This document shows, piece by piece, positions 50,300 to 63,640 of a stretch of 64,000 nt of DNA. The translations under genes and the position numbers were made by a program. Position 1 is the first letter of the stretch. Each line of letters opens with the position of its first letter. The notes beneath the pieces were generated by a model that saw only the letters and a program-made list of their open reading frames with translations, had not been told where the DNA came from and ran no database searches. Source of the DNA: Torreya grandis (taxonomy: Eukaryota > Streptophyta > Pinopsida > Cupressales > Taxaceae). The DNA lies in the NCBI GenBank assembly GCA_037957365.1, contig JARHVA010003635.1:198501-262500 (forward strand). The letters are read 5' to 3'.

Positions 50300-50673
50300 C
50301 ATTATTTTAGGTTTTTGTATTTAGCCCAATACAATGAGTTATCATCAGGCTCAAGGAAAAAATTTCCAAAGTTTTTTGTTGAAATGATCAAGATGGAGAT
50401 AACCAGATCTTGGCCTTCATAGTGTCTTATAACATCTTGGGAGTTATGTATGAAGATATTACTATCAGGTTTTTTGTTAAAAATCTCATTATACCTAGTG
50501 TTGAGTGGTTTTGACACATATAATATGGATTAATTGTGAATAAGGATTACTTGAAGAACAAGTTCCTAGATAGATTGAAACCAACTATTGATATGTGGGC
50601 ATTGTTGTCAAAATTCTTCCAAATATAGAAACAATAAGATGAACATATGAGAGAGTTTATAACATGATTTTAT
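50300..50673 (+). pseudogene. Gag of E, N-terminal part, cut by copy C
   Basis: Plus-strand text: DITIRFFVKNLIIPSVEWF, then FLDRLKPTIDMWALLSKF, then DEHMREFIT. It is broken by TGA and TAG/TAA at positions where Trp, Arg or Gln codons are expected. The order WF...FxxRxxPxxD...LxxFxQIKQQxDExMREF is the retrotransposon gag core. The frame ends at 50,673 where the minus-strand copy C begins. The 71-codon minus frame here is a shadow. Confidence 0.7.
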
Positions 50674-53600
50674 TAATTTGGGTTTTATTCACACCATATA
50701 AGAATGAATGAGGTAGCCTCTACCATTTTAGAATCTCTATGGAATGAGATTACACTCTAGGGCATGAGTTGTAGATATGAAGTTAAAAAAACTAGGTGGT
50801 GGAATAATAGGTTGAGCTTGTGGATTATTTAAATAGGTTTATGGAAAAATGCATGAAATATAATAGAATTCAAACACTAAATGATTTGAATGGATGGAGA
50901 TTTACTCTATGGTGGGTAGATCTCAAAGAAACTCAAAAATGAAAAGAAGGGTAATGTATAAAATAAGGCTCTATGTTCTTGAAAGGTCACTCCTAAGATT
51001 GTTTCTTTGGTAAATAAGTATCTCTAAGACCATTATTTATCACTTTTATCTATTTCAAACTCACACATAAACATGGTTAGAATTCTAGGAAAATAAGTAT
51101 AGTAAACATACTAATCTCAACTAAAGATTGTTTTCCTTATGGTTGTTATTGCACACCCGTATCTACGAGGTTACATCTCATAATAGAAAGTTGTCTACAA
51201 TAGATATAGCATGCACCTAGATGATTATACCAAAGTAAATACTCCTACACACCTCAAATTATCAACTCAATCTATACTTATTTCTTAAACCAATGAAATT
51301 TACCAATCCTCAGTAGTTGTTGGACATCTAAGATCAATATTAATAAATTAAAATAATCAGATTCATATGTAGCATTAGCACACTTCAAAACTATTGAATT
51401 AATACAAACAAAGAAACTAAAATTTCAATAACATATAAAAGGGAGAAGAAAGAACAAATACAATTGCATGATAATTAATCACTTAATTTCTTCCTATATA
51501 TTGATCAAAAACTTCAACCCTTTGAAAAAAGGGTTTTACATGTATTTAAAGGACTTGGGGAATGGTTCACCTCATCTTCCAAGTATATAAAAACTATTTA
51601 TTTCATTAGGATAACTACAACTGAAGTTTTAGTTTGATATGAAACTACATGTTATAACTTAGAGATTACATCAGACATGCAACATGTGCATGTTAGCAAA
51701 ATAATTTGTTTTATAATAAAAAGGATGTAACAAGACTTAAATATTCCTGAATAATAATTACAATAAAAATTATATAAAATTATACTTTGAATAAGGCTAG
51801 CTAGGTTCCTTCTCATGGTTGTGGTTGGAATTGATGTTATAGTCAAAGCTGAGCTAGTGATTGGAGTTATAATAGTAGTTGTAGTAGATGTGGCAACTTA
51901 AGTTGTATCTAGAGAAAAACTAGTAGATTGAATTGGAGTTATAAATGGGGCTAAATTGAGAGTTATATTTTATAAACTTGTTGATCTAGGAGGGATTGAT
52001 GTTGATGGTAGTGTTATAACTAGCACATTAGGTGGAGTCTGAGTTTTTGAATTAGTAGATGTTATTGAAGATCAATTATTCTTAGCCCCTAATTATTGAT
52101 AGTGTTTTAATAATCTCACATTTTTTACTCATATTAATATCATACTAATAATAGGAGGTATATTTACCCTGTCTTCTTATTTTACTAGCCTTACATGCTC
52201 AGTTTTGGTAGCTCACAATCCTACCCAAAAGATTTTCAATTTAGTTTCCTTCTTCCTCATCAAATTCATCTTCACTTAAATATCCTATAAATTTAGTCCT
52301 TGTAAACATTTACTAAAACTATCTTAAGATTATTGTATCATTTGGTCAAAAATATCCTGAGCTACCAACTTCTTGATGTTATCCCAAACTCATGTCAATT
52401 TTTATTCATTTAAAATTTATATTATGTGCTTCTCTTGTTCAGTTGTATTAGTAACTAAAACATCAAATAAATTTATCCATTATTGGGATTATTGATTCCT
52501 TATGACTACTAGATTAATTTTATTTTTTTCCTCTAGGGGAGTCCTAAAATTCAAATGGCTTAATGCCTTATTAGGAGTATACAAAATTAAGACATTCAAT
52601 ATATTCTCATCTTCCTTGACAACTTTAAATAATTTTTTTATTATGGTTTCATGTGGAGCCAATTGTGATATCAAATAATGAATGGTATAAAAAATATCAT
52701 ATAATATTAATGTCATATTTTTTACATCCTTCTATATCCCAAAGGGAAGGAACATAGATTACTTGTTGATGTTCTCTAAGAGTCTTTGGGTCTTGTTCTG
52801 ATAATTTTCTCACCTGCTCTGTTCCCTCATGGATATAGATAATTTATCCTATATGGATATCCATTTAAGACTTAAATTTCTCAATGTAAAGTAACTAAAC
52901 CTTATTTATATCTTAAATTTTCAAAAGAGAGTATATCTCTTCTCTTTCTTCTAGAATTAAGCCTCACCCACTGTTATCTTTTATCTTCCTCTTCCTTACC
53001 CTTTTTACTAAGCTAATTGATCGAAGAGTGAGCTCACAATGGGTAGATCATTGATCTTCAAGTTTGGAATATTATTTTCTAACACTCCTAACTCCTTGAC
53101 CCAATCTGTAAGAGTTAGCTTTGATGTATATAGTGTTTTTGCCTCTATTTGTGTGTCCTTTTTAGGCTCAGGGTCAAGGGTTAGTTTAGGAATTATGGGC
53201 CATATGAGTTTGGAATAGTCCACATTCCTTAGATATGGAATGAGATGAATAATTTAGACTACTTTCTTCTTGGGATCTATATTTATGGTCACCACTGTTG
53301 CGGTTTGAAACTTTCTTGATGAGGGTAGTGGTGAACTTAGTTGAGTAGAAGAAGCTTTCACTTGGGTGATGGTTTAGCTAGTGATTATGAAATCAGAAGT
53401 GGAGACTAAAGGATTAGTGGTTTTATTAGTGTTTATAATAATGAAAATAGGACCAATAGGGAATGATAACATATGAGTAAAATTAGATACAATTGGTAAT
53501 GGAAAAGAAGAAATAACTGGTAATGACATAATAGGAGAAAGGCTTAGGGGAGTAGTAAATAAAGTACCCTTACCTTATTAGTCACCACTAAAGGGTGCCT

Positions 53601-55930
53601 TTATTTTTAATTATTTCAATCTTAGTACTTGGGTTTGTTTGATCTCCTCTTCATCCTCCTCATAGCTTGTATCACATCTAATTAAAGGATATGATTGTCT
53701 ACTTGTTACCTATATGGATGGAGTCTATGGCCTTTTTGCCCTAGATTCTATTTTATAACAAATTGATGTCCTCTCAGCCTAAATAATAGTCACATGTTGG
53801 TTAGGATAGGGAAGAGTAATAGTTATTTTATGTTTGCTGAAGCCATCATAGTAAGTGAAATATCTTCCTCATCAAAGAAGTCTAGGCATATGATTTAATC
53901 TTCCATCCTCATAGTGCTAGCCTTCATTTGAATTGATTATTCAAATAGTTCTTATTTTACCTTTCTCATTTCAATATTAGGAATTTGAACTTGAGGAGCA
54001 TATTCTTACTCTTGAATAATAAAATATAATGTCTCCCCTTCACCTTGATCTTGATCTTATTGTGGATCTATAATCATAGTGGGTAGATGTTAGGGGTCCT
54101 ATTTTTGGTATTGTGGCTACTAAAAAGGTTTGTCACTCTAAAAATTGGATGACGTACATCCCCTTAGTTATGGGATCTTGATTTTTTCTTAACCAAGTGT
54201 AAGGGAGGGATTTTTTTGGATTACTTTTAATAAGTTTTCACTCAAACTAGTAGTGACAACCTTTTCTTTAAATTTTTCATCATCTTTTCTATTGAGGAAC
54301 ACGAATTAAGGATCAAAAGGTTCTTGATTTTAAGGGATGACTAAATTATGAACCTTTTATTGCACTCTCTTGAGTGGGTCCCAATCCATGTGGGGTAGAG
54401 TAGCCAAAGAATAATCCTTCCTTGCATTACCAACCTATTTTAAGTGACTAGAATATACGTATTTCATTTTCCTAATTGTTAGATGGGAGCCATGGAAATC
54501 ACTCTTATTACTCCTGGTTAGGTCCTCATCTATCCCATTCCATAATTTGAATGAAATTTTATGATCAAAAAATTTGTTTGGGATAAATTTTTGGAGACAA
54601 AATGGGTCAATCTTGTGTCAAACAACCATGATAAAAATGTAGTGTGGGTACAACCAATAATCACCCAAATATAAAAGCATATTGGATATTCTCTTGGATA
54701 TCCTAGCTAGATGTTGGCCATGAATTGTCATCAAAACCTTAGGATATATATCCTTTGTAATTCTAGAATTTTTACTCACATATGCATAGATGTGAACAAA
54801 AGAGTAGAAGTTATAGATTTTATTCTAAATGTAGTCAAGGTTTGGATTCCTTAAAGACATAATGTGTCTATGGATAGTCCTCATGAATACATAAAAAATA
54901 TTTTACATCATGTAGAATTTCCCAACTTTGGGCCTCCTATCTTTTTGTAGTATCAATTCTTGTAGGCAAGCATTGATAGTTTCCCCTAGTGCAAAGGTAA
55001 ACTCTAATGTGATAAATAGGTCAAATAGTGGTACCCATTATAAATGAATGCTTGCGTGGCTAAATAATTAAAATAAAAATTTCATTCCAATATAAATTCC
55101 CATAAAAAACTAGGTGATGGGCATAGGGTTCTTGGTAGTTTCCTTGAGTGTGAAGGTCTTTCCCAAAGCCATTTCCTTACTGCTTATTTTAAATTATTTT
55201 TCTTCCTTAAAGTAACCACACTATGTAGATAAAATGTAGCATCTAGAATGGGAAAACATAAATACCTCATTAATGAATCACTAGATATATATGAAATTAT
55301 GGTGTTATTATTGACATAATGCAAGAAACTACCATTTGTAATTCTCCATTCAAAGAGCATGTCTTGCAATAATTCAATGCATATAATGACTTATGGATTA
55401 GTATATGCAAAGTGAAGTGATTAAAATTTGTAGGGTAGTAAGTCATCTTCTTCTTCTGAGACATCTTCGTCACATTTGAATGGGTTGACATTCTCTATGA
55501 CCTCCCATAGAGATGAGTAATTACCATGGAGATGGTCAAACACTGTTGCATCAAAAACTATATCTAGGTATTTAGTTGAATTTTTAATGGATAAATTAGA
55601 TAGTGATAAATATCCCTTTTATGACCTTGATGAATATGCCATTATTAGTTCTTAATTTTGGTGTGATTTGAGCTCTTGACTATGGTATCTAGAACTCTTT
55701 TCCACAAATTATAGATTATTTTATACACATCTAGGGATTTTTAAGTCATAAAAGGATACGTAAACTAAATATTTATGACAATAAAATGATGTGATATCAG
55801 TTATTGGATTGATTTTATAGATTTTGGCATTCATGTTTAGTTTATGCAACATTATTCACTAATTTATAGGATCTCATTACCTTCATTTAATTCAAACATG
55901 ACCAAGTATGCCTAATGGGCATGCCACATT
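50674..55930 (-). repeat. 3' LTR of copy C
   Basis: Left edge as in Tat-1. The right edge is placed at GCATGCCACA near 55,930 by comparison with Tat-1's CATAATGTGACA end at 23,782. About 5.3 kb. No second copy of this LTR is in the window, so the boundary rests on comparison alone. Confidence 0.5.
51650..55491 (-). pseudogene. Conserved broken reading frame within the copy C LTR
   Basis: The best preserved of the three copies. Minus-strand text from upstream: FLHYVNNNTIISYISSDSLM (about 55.3 kb), KDYSLATLPHMDWDPLKRVQ and FVFLNRKDDEKFKEKVVTTS (54.4-54.25 kb), then a Ser/Thr-rich part. Next is NVDYSKLIWPIIPKLTLDPE with KLTLTDWVKELGVL (53,223-53,008), LAPHETIIKKLFKVVKEDEN (52,716-52,489), and a Thr-rich tail ending TITSIPTTTMRRNLA near 51,800. 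Mixed charged regions and few stops per 100 codons look like real former coding sequence. I do not recognise a family. Confidence 0.62.
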
Positions 55931-57839
55931 GGATGCTTACTCATTAGAGTGGGATGAAATGCCATTATATTTGACACTTGTATTCAAAAAAATTATTCAA
56001 TCTAAATGATGTGATATGGTGAGCCTAGGGTTCCAAATGAAAGACCCTAAAGACCAAAATACTCTTCGAAGAGATTCATTTGGGAAGATTTGTTAGATAA
56101 AGTCATTGAAGAGAAATTTACCGACCAAAATTTTCTAAATAAAAGTCATCAAAGATAAATATCCTAAAAACCAAGATTTCTTTAGGGAGATTCTTGTTCA
56201 AGAGGAAGTTATCATATAAAAAGTTCTTGACTAAAATATTTTAAAGACCAAAGTTTCTAAAGTAAATTTTTTACATAAGAAGTGTTAAATATAAGTTTCC
56301 AAAGAAAATTTGAAAATCAAAATGCTATTTTCTAGGATAATATTCGAAAGAAAGTTCCCGAGTGAAAGTTCCCAAGTGAAATTTCTTAAAGACCAAAATG
56401 CCAAAGACCAAAAAGCTTATAGAGTAAAGTTGTATAAGACCAAATAATGTTTGTAATGTTTAAAAAAATGAATCCAAATAAGTAACTTTGAATAAACAAA
56501 TCTAAATACATGTCATACATAAAAAAAATTCTAAATTTTCCATTAATAGATTAGTTATAATAATTTTTGGTAATGTAAAATGGGTTGTAGGATAAAATAG
56601 GTGCACCTAATAGTGAGTTATTTTTTAGAACAACCAATATCCATATAAAATAGAACCATCCAAACACACATGCATAACCCAAATAATAAACAATACTTCT
56701 CAAAAAAAAATGGGTACTTATTTTTTAAAGAAAATCCAAGGTGGGTGTGTTGAATACAATAAATGGTGACTCATAGGGGTAAGTACTCTTAAGTTTTCAA
56801 GAATCCAAAATTTCTAGTTTTACAATCCCAATGTTAGGCATAAACCATACTAAAATAAATAAATAAATTAGAAACACAAAATAGACCCTTAATAATTCCA
56901 CACAACATACTAACTTCACTCATACCATGGACCTATGTGTTGGAAAGTGATAATTTTTATTCCTTATCAAAGGGTTTTAGGCAAAGATATGGGGTGAGTT
57001 GTAGGTTTCATTCTGATCAGGTATAAGTGCATATAAATTTGAGGAGCTTAGGAATTACTTTTATACCATCCAAGCATCTATATCCATAATAAAGATACCT
57101 TTGATCACCTTTTCTCGCTTCTACCACATTTACCCATGATGCATGATACATTGATATTATTTCATCATGTAAGATTTTAATCCTCTTTGATTTCTCTTTT
57201 GTAGTTTTGGATTATGCCCTTTTATTTTCTTTTCTTCTTTTTTGTACTTTCTGAATAAAAGTGGGAAGAAGGTGACCACCATTATCTGGTATTATTAAAA
57301 TTTGGTTAATCAAAATGTCCCTATCAACTTTACCCTTCTCAATTATTGTTACCTCAAACAAGTATTAACATTTAATTTACATTTCACCCAAGGAGATAAG
57401 GAGAGATTTATAAATTTTCATATAACTATGGGGACAACTTTTACATACCTAATAGAATCATTAGCTTTGTAACATAGTCGTGGACAACTCTCTCATTGCT
57501 TACCTAGATTAATTTTTTTAAAATACAAGATGCAACACCCATCGATTCAAGTTAGATTTAAAACACATAGGTTTTTGTTTTATTATACCAAGAATGATCA
57601 ATTATATTTCCATGAAATTAAAATTATTAAATAAAATGGAAAAACTACTACAAAATACATAACGATACTAAGAAAATCAAGATGCAGTAAATCAAGGATA
57701 ACTAATCTAGAAAGTATGAACTATTATAAAGAAATCAAATAACTAAATGTAATAAACTAACTTAACAAAAAAAATTAACCTACCCTTACCTCTACTATAA
57801 CATCTATTATTACTTAGATACATCTTTGGATGAAGAAAA
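55931..57839 (-). other. Untranslated 3' region of copy C
   Basis: No coding pattern. A phrase around agaccaaaat / aaagttcc recurs irregularly between 56,030 and 56,450. The part 56,540-56,920 matches 24,480-24,830 in Tat-1. A T-rich tract (57,205-57,240) is present. Confidence 0.5.
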
Positions 57840-59000
57840 TATTAAGTAATGCTTCAAAATATTTCCATTGACTGGGTATGTTAATTTGTTACCTTATAGG
57901 TCATTCAAATATAAAGAATTATTACGCAATATCTCATAAATATAATTAGGTTATATCCATAGTGGGGTGATCTTATCATGCATTACTTTCTTTTTGTGGG
58001 CTTTATCCCACAAAAATCATTAGGTCAGAAAACTAGAATGATTTAGATTTTGCTCTCTTATTGAACCATGTTTTAACTATATATTGATGTCTGCCAAAGT
58101 TTTTTAATTCTTCATTCTTATAATCTTCCATTTCTATGATATCTAATTATCTAAAATCTATCTTCTCATTGATATCCATGTATTCTTGCATAAATTGATA
58201 GTTGATACCTTCAACATGATTAGGAAAAATGGCTATTTTTCATAAACTAGTAGATATGGTGAGACTTTACTAGCTTGCTTATACCAAGTCTAATCTTCCT
58301 TAAATAAGATATTCCACTCTATATGCTTATCTATAATATATTTTTTTTTTATAGAATTAATGAATTTATTGTTATTTCATTTATCCAATATATTCCCTTA
58401 TAGGTAGTGATTGGAAGATGATTTAATTATCTTTTGATTATCATAGGCCCATTCTATAAAATTATCTAACTGAAGTGTTGGCCCATTATCACAAACTAAT
58501 GAAATAAGTGTTCTAAATTTAGTTATGATATTCTATTCAAGGAAATAGATCACATATTGTGATATTGAGTTCTTGGTGGCTATTGCCTTAATCCATCTAG
58601 TGCAATAATCTATAGTAGTGACTAAATTTTTTTGCCCAAATGAAGAATTAAATTTTATAACACTAATGAAATGTAAACCCCATTAGGTGAATGGATCACC
58701 TTCATCATAGGCTATAATGAATTATTGCATGTACCACTCTTTTTGATAAAAACTAGTATTCATGGCATGTCCTTACATGGGAGTGAGTGTCTTTGACGAC
58801 TATTGGCCAATAATAGCCCATCTTGAGTATTATGTGGGATATGGTATTACTACATGGGTGACCATTGTCAATATTTTGATGCAGATTTTCCATAATCTCT
58901 TGGGCTTATTTGCATGACACACATCTTAAATGGATGCCTTCATAGTTATTCCTATATAGGATGTATTTCATGATCATGTAGTGAGTATATTTGAGCTTAA
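57840..59000 (-). pseudogene. Copy C integrase (broken)
   Basis: The minus strand shows NNYEGIHLRCV (N-terminal region, near 58.95 kb), then GDPFT-WGLHFISVIKFNSS, TIDYCTRWIKAIATKN, and LVCDNGPTL (core, second acidic position). A C-terminal piece reads TPLWI-PNYIYEIL and ends PVNGNILKHYL near 57,850. The TDYFT-type Asp and the CDN Asp are visible; the Glu region is decayed. Confidence 0.85.
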
Positions 59001-59159
59001 GGCTCTTGTTTTCTCTCTCTTGATTTGTTTAGGATAAGTTCCAATGAGAAAGAACTAAATAATACTTGAATACCATCGTCTTAGGAAACTTCTATTGGTA
59101 GACTTCTTCAATGGTGATGCATGGGTTTGGTTCATTCATCATCTAAACAATACCTTGTC

Positions 59160-59640
59160 CTCTGATGATCTTGGTGAGTTTAATTTCAATATCAAAATCC
59201 TAAAATTTCTCCATCCATTTAACTCTACACTCTCATAACTTGTTTTATCCTAGAGTAAGATTGATAGCAAGATCTAGTACAATAGTGATGGTCTTATTCT
59301 TGAGGATGTAGTGTCTAAATTTCTTAAACACTTTGAAAAGGGCAAAGATCTATTTATTGATTAGGGAGTGTTTAATATCTGTATATTTTAATTTAGTTCT
59401 CATAAAGTGATAAGGTATTCATTTTATTTCCTCTTTTGTGTGAGTACAATAATGATGGTATGCTCTGAAGCAAATAAGTATAGGAAAAATTCCCTAGTAA
59501 AGTCTACGCTCACTATCACTTGGGCCTATTATATATCCTCCTTAATGACTTAGGAATTCTTATCTTGAAGTATTTATTCCACTTTGGTGTCTTTCTTAAG
59601 CATTTTTTTCAAGGGTATGATAATTTACGCAAATCTTGAT
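59160..59640 (-). pseudogene. Copy C RNase H following RT (broken)
   Basis: The end of the domain is clear near 59,235-59,165: RVKWMEKF-DFDIEIKLTKIIRG, the signature that closes this RNase H. The rest is degraded. It sits between RT and integrase as in Tat-1. Confidence 0.6.
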
Positions 59641-59689
59641 ATGAATTTTCTCACAAAATTAATCATCCCAAATAAGGACTTGATATCCT

Positions 59690-60490
59690 TTTTGATATTT
59701 GGGAACATTGTTTTAGAAATCCTTTGAATTCTATCTATGTCGATGGTGATCATGTCTTTAGTGATAATGTGTCCAAGCAAATTTCCTTTAGTAATGATAA
59801 ATATACTCTTCTTGGGGTTCAGTCAGATACCAAACTTCTCGCATATTTTAAAAATGGTGTAAAGATGGTCTATATGATCATCCCTATTCTTAGAGTAAAT
59901 AGTGAGACTGTCCATGTATATTATTAATTTGTATATCAATACCTGGAATGCATGATCCATTACTCTTTGCAAATTATCTCCAATGTTGATTATTATAAAT
60001 GGCATTTATTTATATGCATAAGTTCCCCATTTTGTAGTAAACATGGTTCTCATTCTATCCTCAAATTACACCAATACTTAATTATATAGTTAAAATATGT
60101 CTAATAAATACATCATTATATAACCAATAATGATTTATATCACCACATATAATGAGTTTAGGGGATACTTGTATTTTTTATAAGCTTTATTTATGTTCCT
60201 AAAGTTGACACACAGTCTGATTTTGCTACTTTTTTTCATGACTGGGACTAGATTAGCCACCCAAGTTTAATGCCTAATAGGAAAGACTATTTAGGAACTT
60301 ATCATCTTCTCTACTTCCTTCTAAATCAATGTATCTATAATGGATTAACTATTCTTTACCTCTACCTAAATGTTTAATAATCTGGCTTGAGTGGAATTAT
60401 ATGGGTGATGAATTTAGGATTGAATATCCTTAAGTCATCATAAGTCCATGAAATTACATATTCATATATGATGATAAATTCCTTGACCAA
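59690..60490 (-). pseudogene. Copy C reverse transcriptase (broken)
   Basis: Minus-strand order: DLRIFNPKFITHIIPLKPDY (60.43 kb), KEVEKMISS, WVANLVPVMKKSSKIRLCVN (60.27-60.2 kb), then MPFIIINIGDNLQRVMDHAF. The catalytic box reads YMDS where YLDD is normal, so the second Asp is lost. YSKNRDDHIDHLYTIFKICE (from 60,005) follows. The open frame 59,823-60,005 is the best piece. Confidence 0.9.
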
Positions 60491-60900
60491 TTTTAATTTC
60501 ATTTAGAGTGAAACTTAAGATAATATTAATTAGGTGTGAGTCTCTTTCATTACCTAAATTTTCTAAGTTGGACTCAGACTCATTAATCTTGAGCTACCTT
60601 TGTTGTTGTACTTGAGGATCTGTATCGAAATACCTTTCTAAGCCAACCATCCCCAATGGAATATAATTTTAATTTAGTTGTATGACATCATCTTCATCTA
60701 ATTATTTGTGTTACCTATGGTTGTAATCACCTAAAAGTGGTAGTTGGATGTTAAGAGTATCACTTGAATTACCCTATCCTTAGTCTTTCCATAGACCTAT
60801 TCTATAACTTTAGACTTGCATTTCTAACCATTTATCAAACCATGTTCATTTACATCTAGTTAATACATAGTACCTAAACTATCAAATCTAACCCTAATCT

Positions 60901-62383
60901 AAATTTTGTAGAAGTCTACCAAAAGGACATTGGCACTAGATTTGGGACACTATAGCCATATGGCGCTAGTGCCCCCAACTTGGTGCTTTTATACTTAGCA
61001 CTGAATCTTCCTAATGGATAATATTTCAAATGTGTACCCCTCCTAAGGTTGAACTAAGCTTAGTTTACTATCTACACAAGCAATATAAATTTTTAAATAC
61101 AATTCTAATCCACCTTTACTCACTAGATGGAAAATAGATGCGAAATCTATTCAAACTAACGATAAAGTTGTGTAAAATCAAGGTGTACTATCCTATTCTA
61201 CCCTAATTTATACATACAACCATCTAGATCAACCCTAATTCAAATTTTAAAGTATTCCAAATCTTAAGCACATTTAAGGCATCTAAGGCAACTCTCATTT
61301 TGGCATTCACTTACACATACATCAAGCACTAGGTGGGAAAACTACATCAAACTTGATCCCTCTTTAGAGTATTGATATGTAGGTCACTCTCTATATAGTG
61401 GGGTGTTGATGATTTCCAATCCATCCTAGTAATACACTCAAATATTTATCATATCACACTTTAAAATAGAACTAGGGTTTATACATGAAATCAAGCTTTA
61501 TATATACAATACATAGCTATAGGTTTTGGTCACACAGGAATAGAGCATATAGACATAAGTGTAGATTCTCCCCCATAAATTAGATTAGTCCCCTAAATGG
61601 AACATTATGTCCACATCTCAAACACTACACATATATGGTGTCACTTTCTAGTGAAAATAAAAATATTTAAATCCTATTTATGACACTTAGGACTACTCAA
61701 ATCTCAAGTTTTAAAACCTAGATCATCTATGACAATCTATTTTTAGCTAGGTATTTATTTTACCCTATTTTTTAATATTTATATAATGTAAAACAAGGTC
61801 AAATTCATAAAAAATAGTAGGTTAATTATTTAATTTATTTAACTAATTTAGGCATCATATCCCCTTAACGAAAAATAGGTAATTACTTGTCTAAAACACT
61901 AAGAGGTTAAATCATTTGGTGAACCAATCTTACCTTAAATATTACTTCAAACCCTAAATGGCATTAATCCAAATTTTTTGTAATAAATTTAGGGATGCCT
62001 ACTTTTGATTTTATGATTCTATTTAAACAAACTATCTAATTAAAATCAATTTTACATTAGGGTTTCAATTTATTTCACATCTTATTTAAATTGTTGTAAA
62101 GAATCCCTAGATTCAAAAACCCTAACCCTAGACAAACTTAGGGTTTGTATCCTTTTCTATTTATACAAATATTTATTTCAAAAACTTATATTTTAGATTC
62201 ACATATCTTCTAATTCATATCATCAAGATAAGATAGAAGAAATAAATTACTTTTTATTGCAAAGTTTTATACTTTCATTTGCATGCTTATTCCCTTGAAT
62301 TTGGGATAAACTAAGAAAATACATAAATACATGTATATATGATTCTTGCTATCAAATAAAATGTTCATCATATTCCATATCAT
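60901..62383. other. Unassigned A+T-rich sequence with CCCTAA words
   Basis: No coding domain on either strand. Contains aaccctaaccctag (near 62,118) and several other CCCTAA words, plus the C-richer phrase atatggcgctagtgccccc (near 60,959). It looks like untranslated or LTR sequence of some element, but no partner is in the window. Confidence 0.35.
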
Positions 62384-62640
62384 GTTATCTTTATTCTATG
62401 TGCAAAATAATTAAGACATTATTATTTAACCACATAGACATATGCATACATGATGTTTCAAATGAACTAGAATATCTTTCATGTTGCATTCTTTCCATAA
62501 TGTGTTATTTTTCTTCTATGTACAAGATAATTAAGACATTATTCTTTAATAACATAGACATATTCATAAATGATGTTTCAAATAAACTAAAATATCTTTG
62601 ATGTTGAATTCTTACTTTCACATGTTATCCTTATCCTATA
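62384..62640. repeat. 120-bp tandem repeat, two units plus
   Basis: The word GTTATYT/GTTATCC recurs at 62,384, 62,504 and 62,624, exactly 120 bp apart. The first two units share nearly all their sequence (ataattaagacattatt, acatagacat, gatgtttcaaa). The 67-codon plus frame spanning it is a by-product of the 40-codon period. Confidence 0.92.
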
Positions 62641-62985
62641 TGGAATTCCATTAACAAACAAACCAATACACACATAGAGAATTTAGCACATAAACTAACC
62701 ACTATGTTTCAAGTTTCAATGTCATATCTTATGCACAAGAAAGAATCTCCTTTTCCTCCTCATCTCCATGAGGGTTATAGCTAATTTCCCTCTCACTAGG
62801 TCCATGTTATCATTCCTCCATGAGATGATGCAACCTATAACACTATCGATAATCCCCCTCAACTTATTCACATTTCTTCCCTATAGGGTGTGTGCCTACA
62901 TGTTAAAACAAATACAACTAGGATTTACACTTATGAGACTCTATAAGATCAAATTATCAATATAATCAATATAATTACAAGTTTA
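62641..62985. other. No feature seen
   Basis: A 65-codon plus frame (62,768-62,965) has no recognisable motif. No repeat or regulatory site identified. Confidence 0.35.
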
Positions 62986-62989
62986 ATAA

Positions 62990-63640
62990 ATCAAAATAAA
63001 CTATTTCATGAAAATATTACAACATTAGAAAATTAATTTAAAAGACAAATGCCTCTAGGGAAAAATAGTTTAAATAATGTTTATACATCTTCAACAAGTC
63101 AATTAGTGGAAACAATTGTTACATATTAGAACACAACACCATAACAAAGTACATCTATAACTAGTGATTATAAAAATATTCAAAGGTCAAATAAGAGTTC
63201 AAGTGAGATAGTAAGGGACATGATTAAATATAATTTGATTAACCTACCTTATCTACACCCAATGAAGAGATACAAATATTTTTGTGCATATCATAGAATG
63301 CATGTGTACCACAGTGATTCATATTTAGCATTGAAAAGGAAAATACAATATATAATGGATACAAATGACTCAAAAAATGATAATTCATCCACACAACATA
63401 CAATGACACATCTACCAATTAAAAAAGGGTCAAACTAAAAAATAGTATAAAAATGGTTACTAAATCATAACTCAAAAAATTAAAAGGTTCAAAAATCATA
63501 ATCAAATCAAGTAGTACTACAACAAGCATAAATAAATAAAGTAAATCTACCTTCCCAAAAGGATGATCAAAATTTATTATGGTATAATTTTGGTCAAAAA
63601 TATATAAAACCATTTGATTATCATGGTCAACATTTGGGCA
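62990..63640 (+). pseudogene. Gag zinc-knuckle region, plus strand (probably element E)
   Basis: One plus-strand frame runs ENITTLEN (stop) FKRQMPLGKNSLNNV ... STSQLVETIVTY (stop) NTTP (stop) QSTSITSDY ... SSSEIVRDMIKYNLINLPYL, then YKYFCAYHRMHVYHSDSYLA and LKRKIQYIMDTN. The stops are TAA/TAG where CAA/CAG is expected. The knuckle is a decayed CAYHRxHGHxxxxC: the Gly, His and last Cys have become V, Y and Y. It fits the C-terminal half of a Tat/Athila-type Gag. It may continue the gag broken at 50,673; the intermediate part of that gag is not seen. Confidence 0.65.

Larger units (their letters stand above)
50674..60900 (-). mobile_element. Copy C: second Tat-like gypsy element, inserted in E's gag
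   Basis: The left end TAATTTGGGTTTTATTCACACC is a decayed version of Tat-1's TGATGTGGGTTTTATGCACACC. From there it parallels Tat-1: long LTR with the conserved frame, untranslated 3' region, integrase, RNase H and RT on the minus strand. It is a more distant relative of Tat-1 than Tat-1's two LTRs are of each other. Upstream of RT only a linker is visible up to about 60,900. Its gag and 5' LTR are not recognised, so the right end is uncertain. Confidence 0.7.

Noticed and set aside
50302..50517. 71-codon minus-strand frame at the E gag
   Set aside because: The plus strand carries the gag-core pattern; the minus frame is its shadow.
62118..62131. aaccctaaccctag as an interstitial telomere site
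   Set aside because: Only two to three imperfect units; expected by chance in sequence already rich in CCCTAA.
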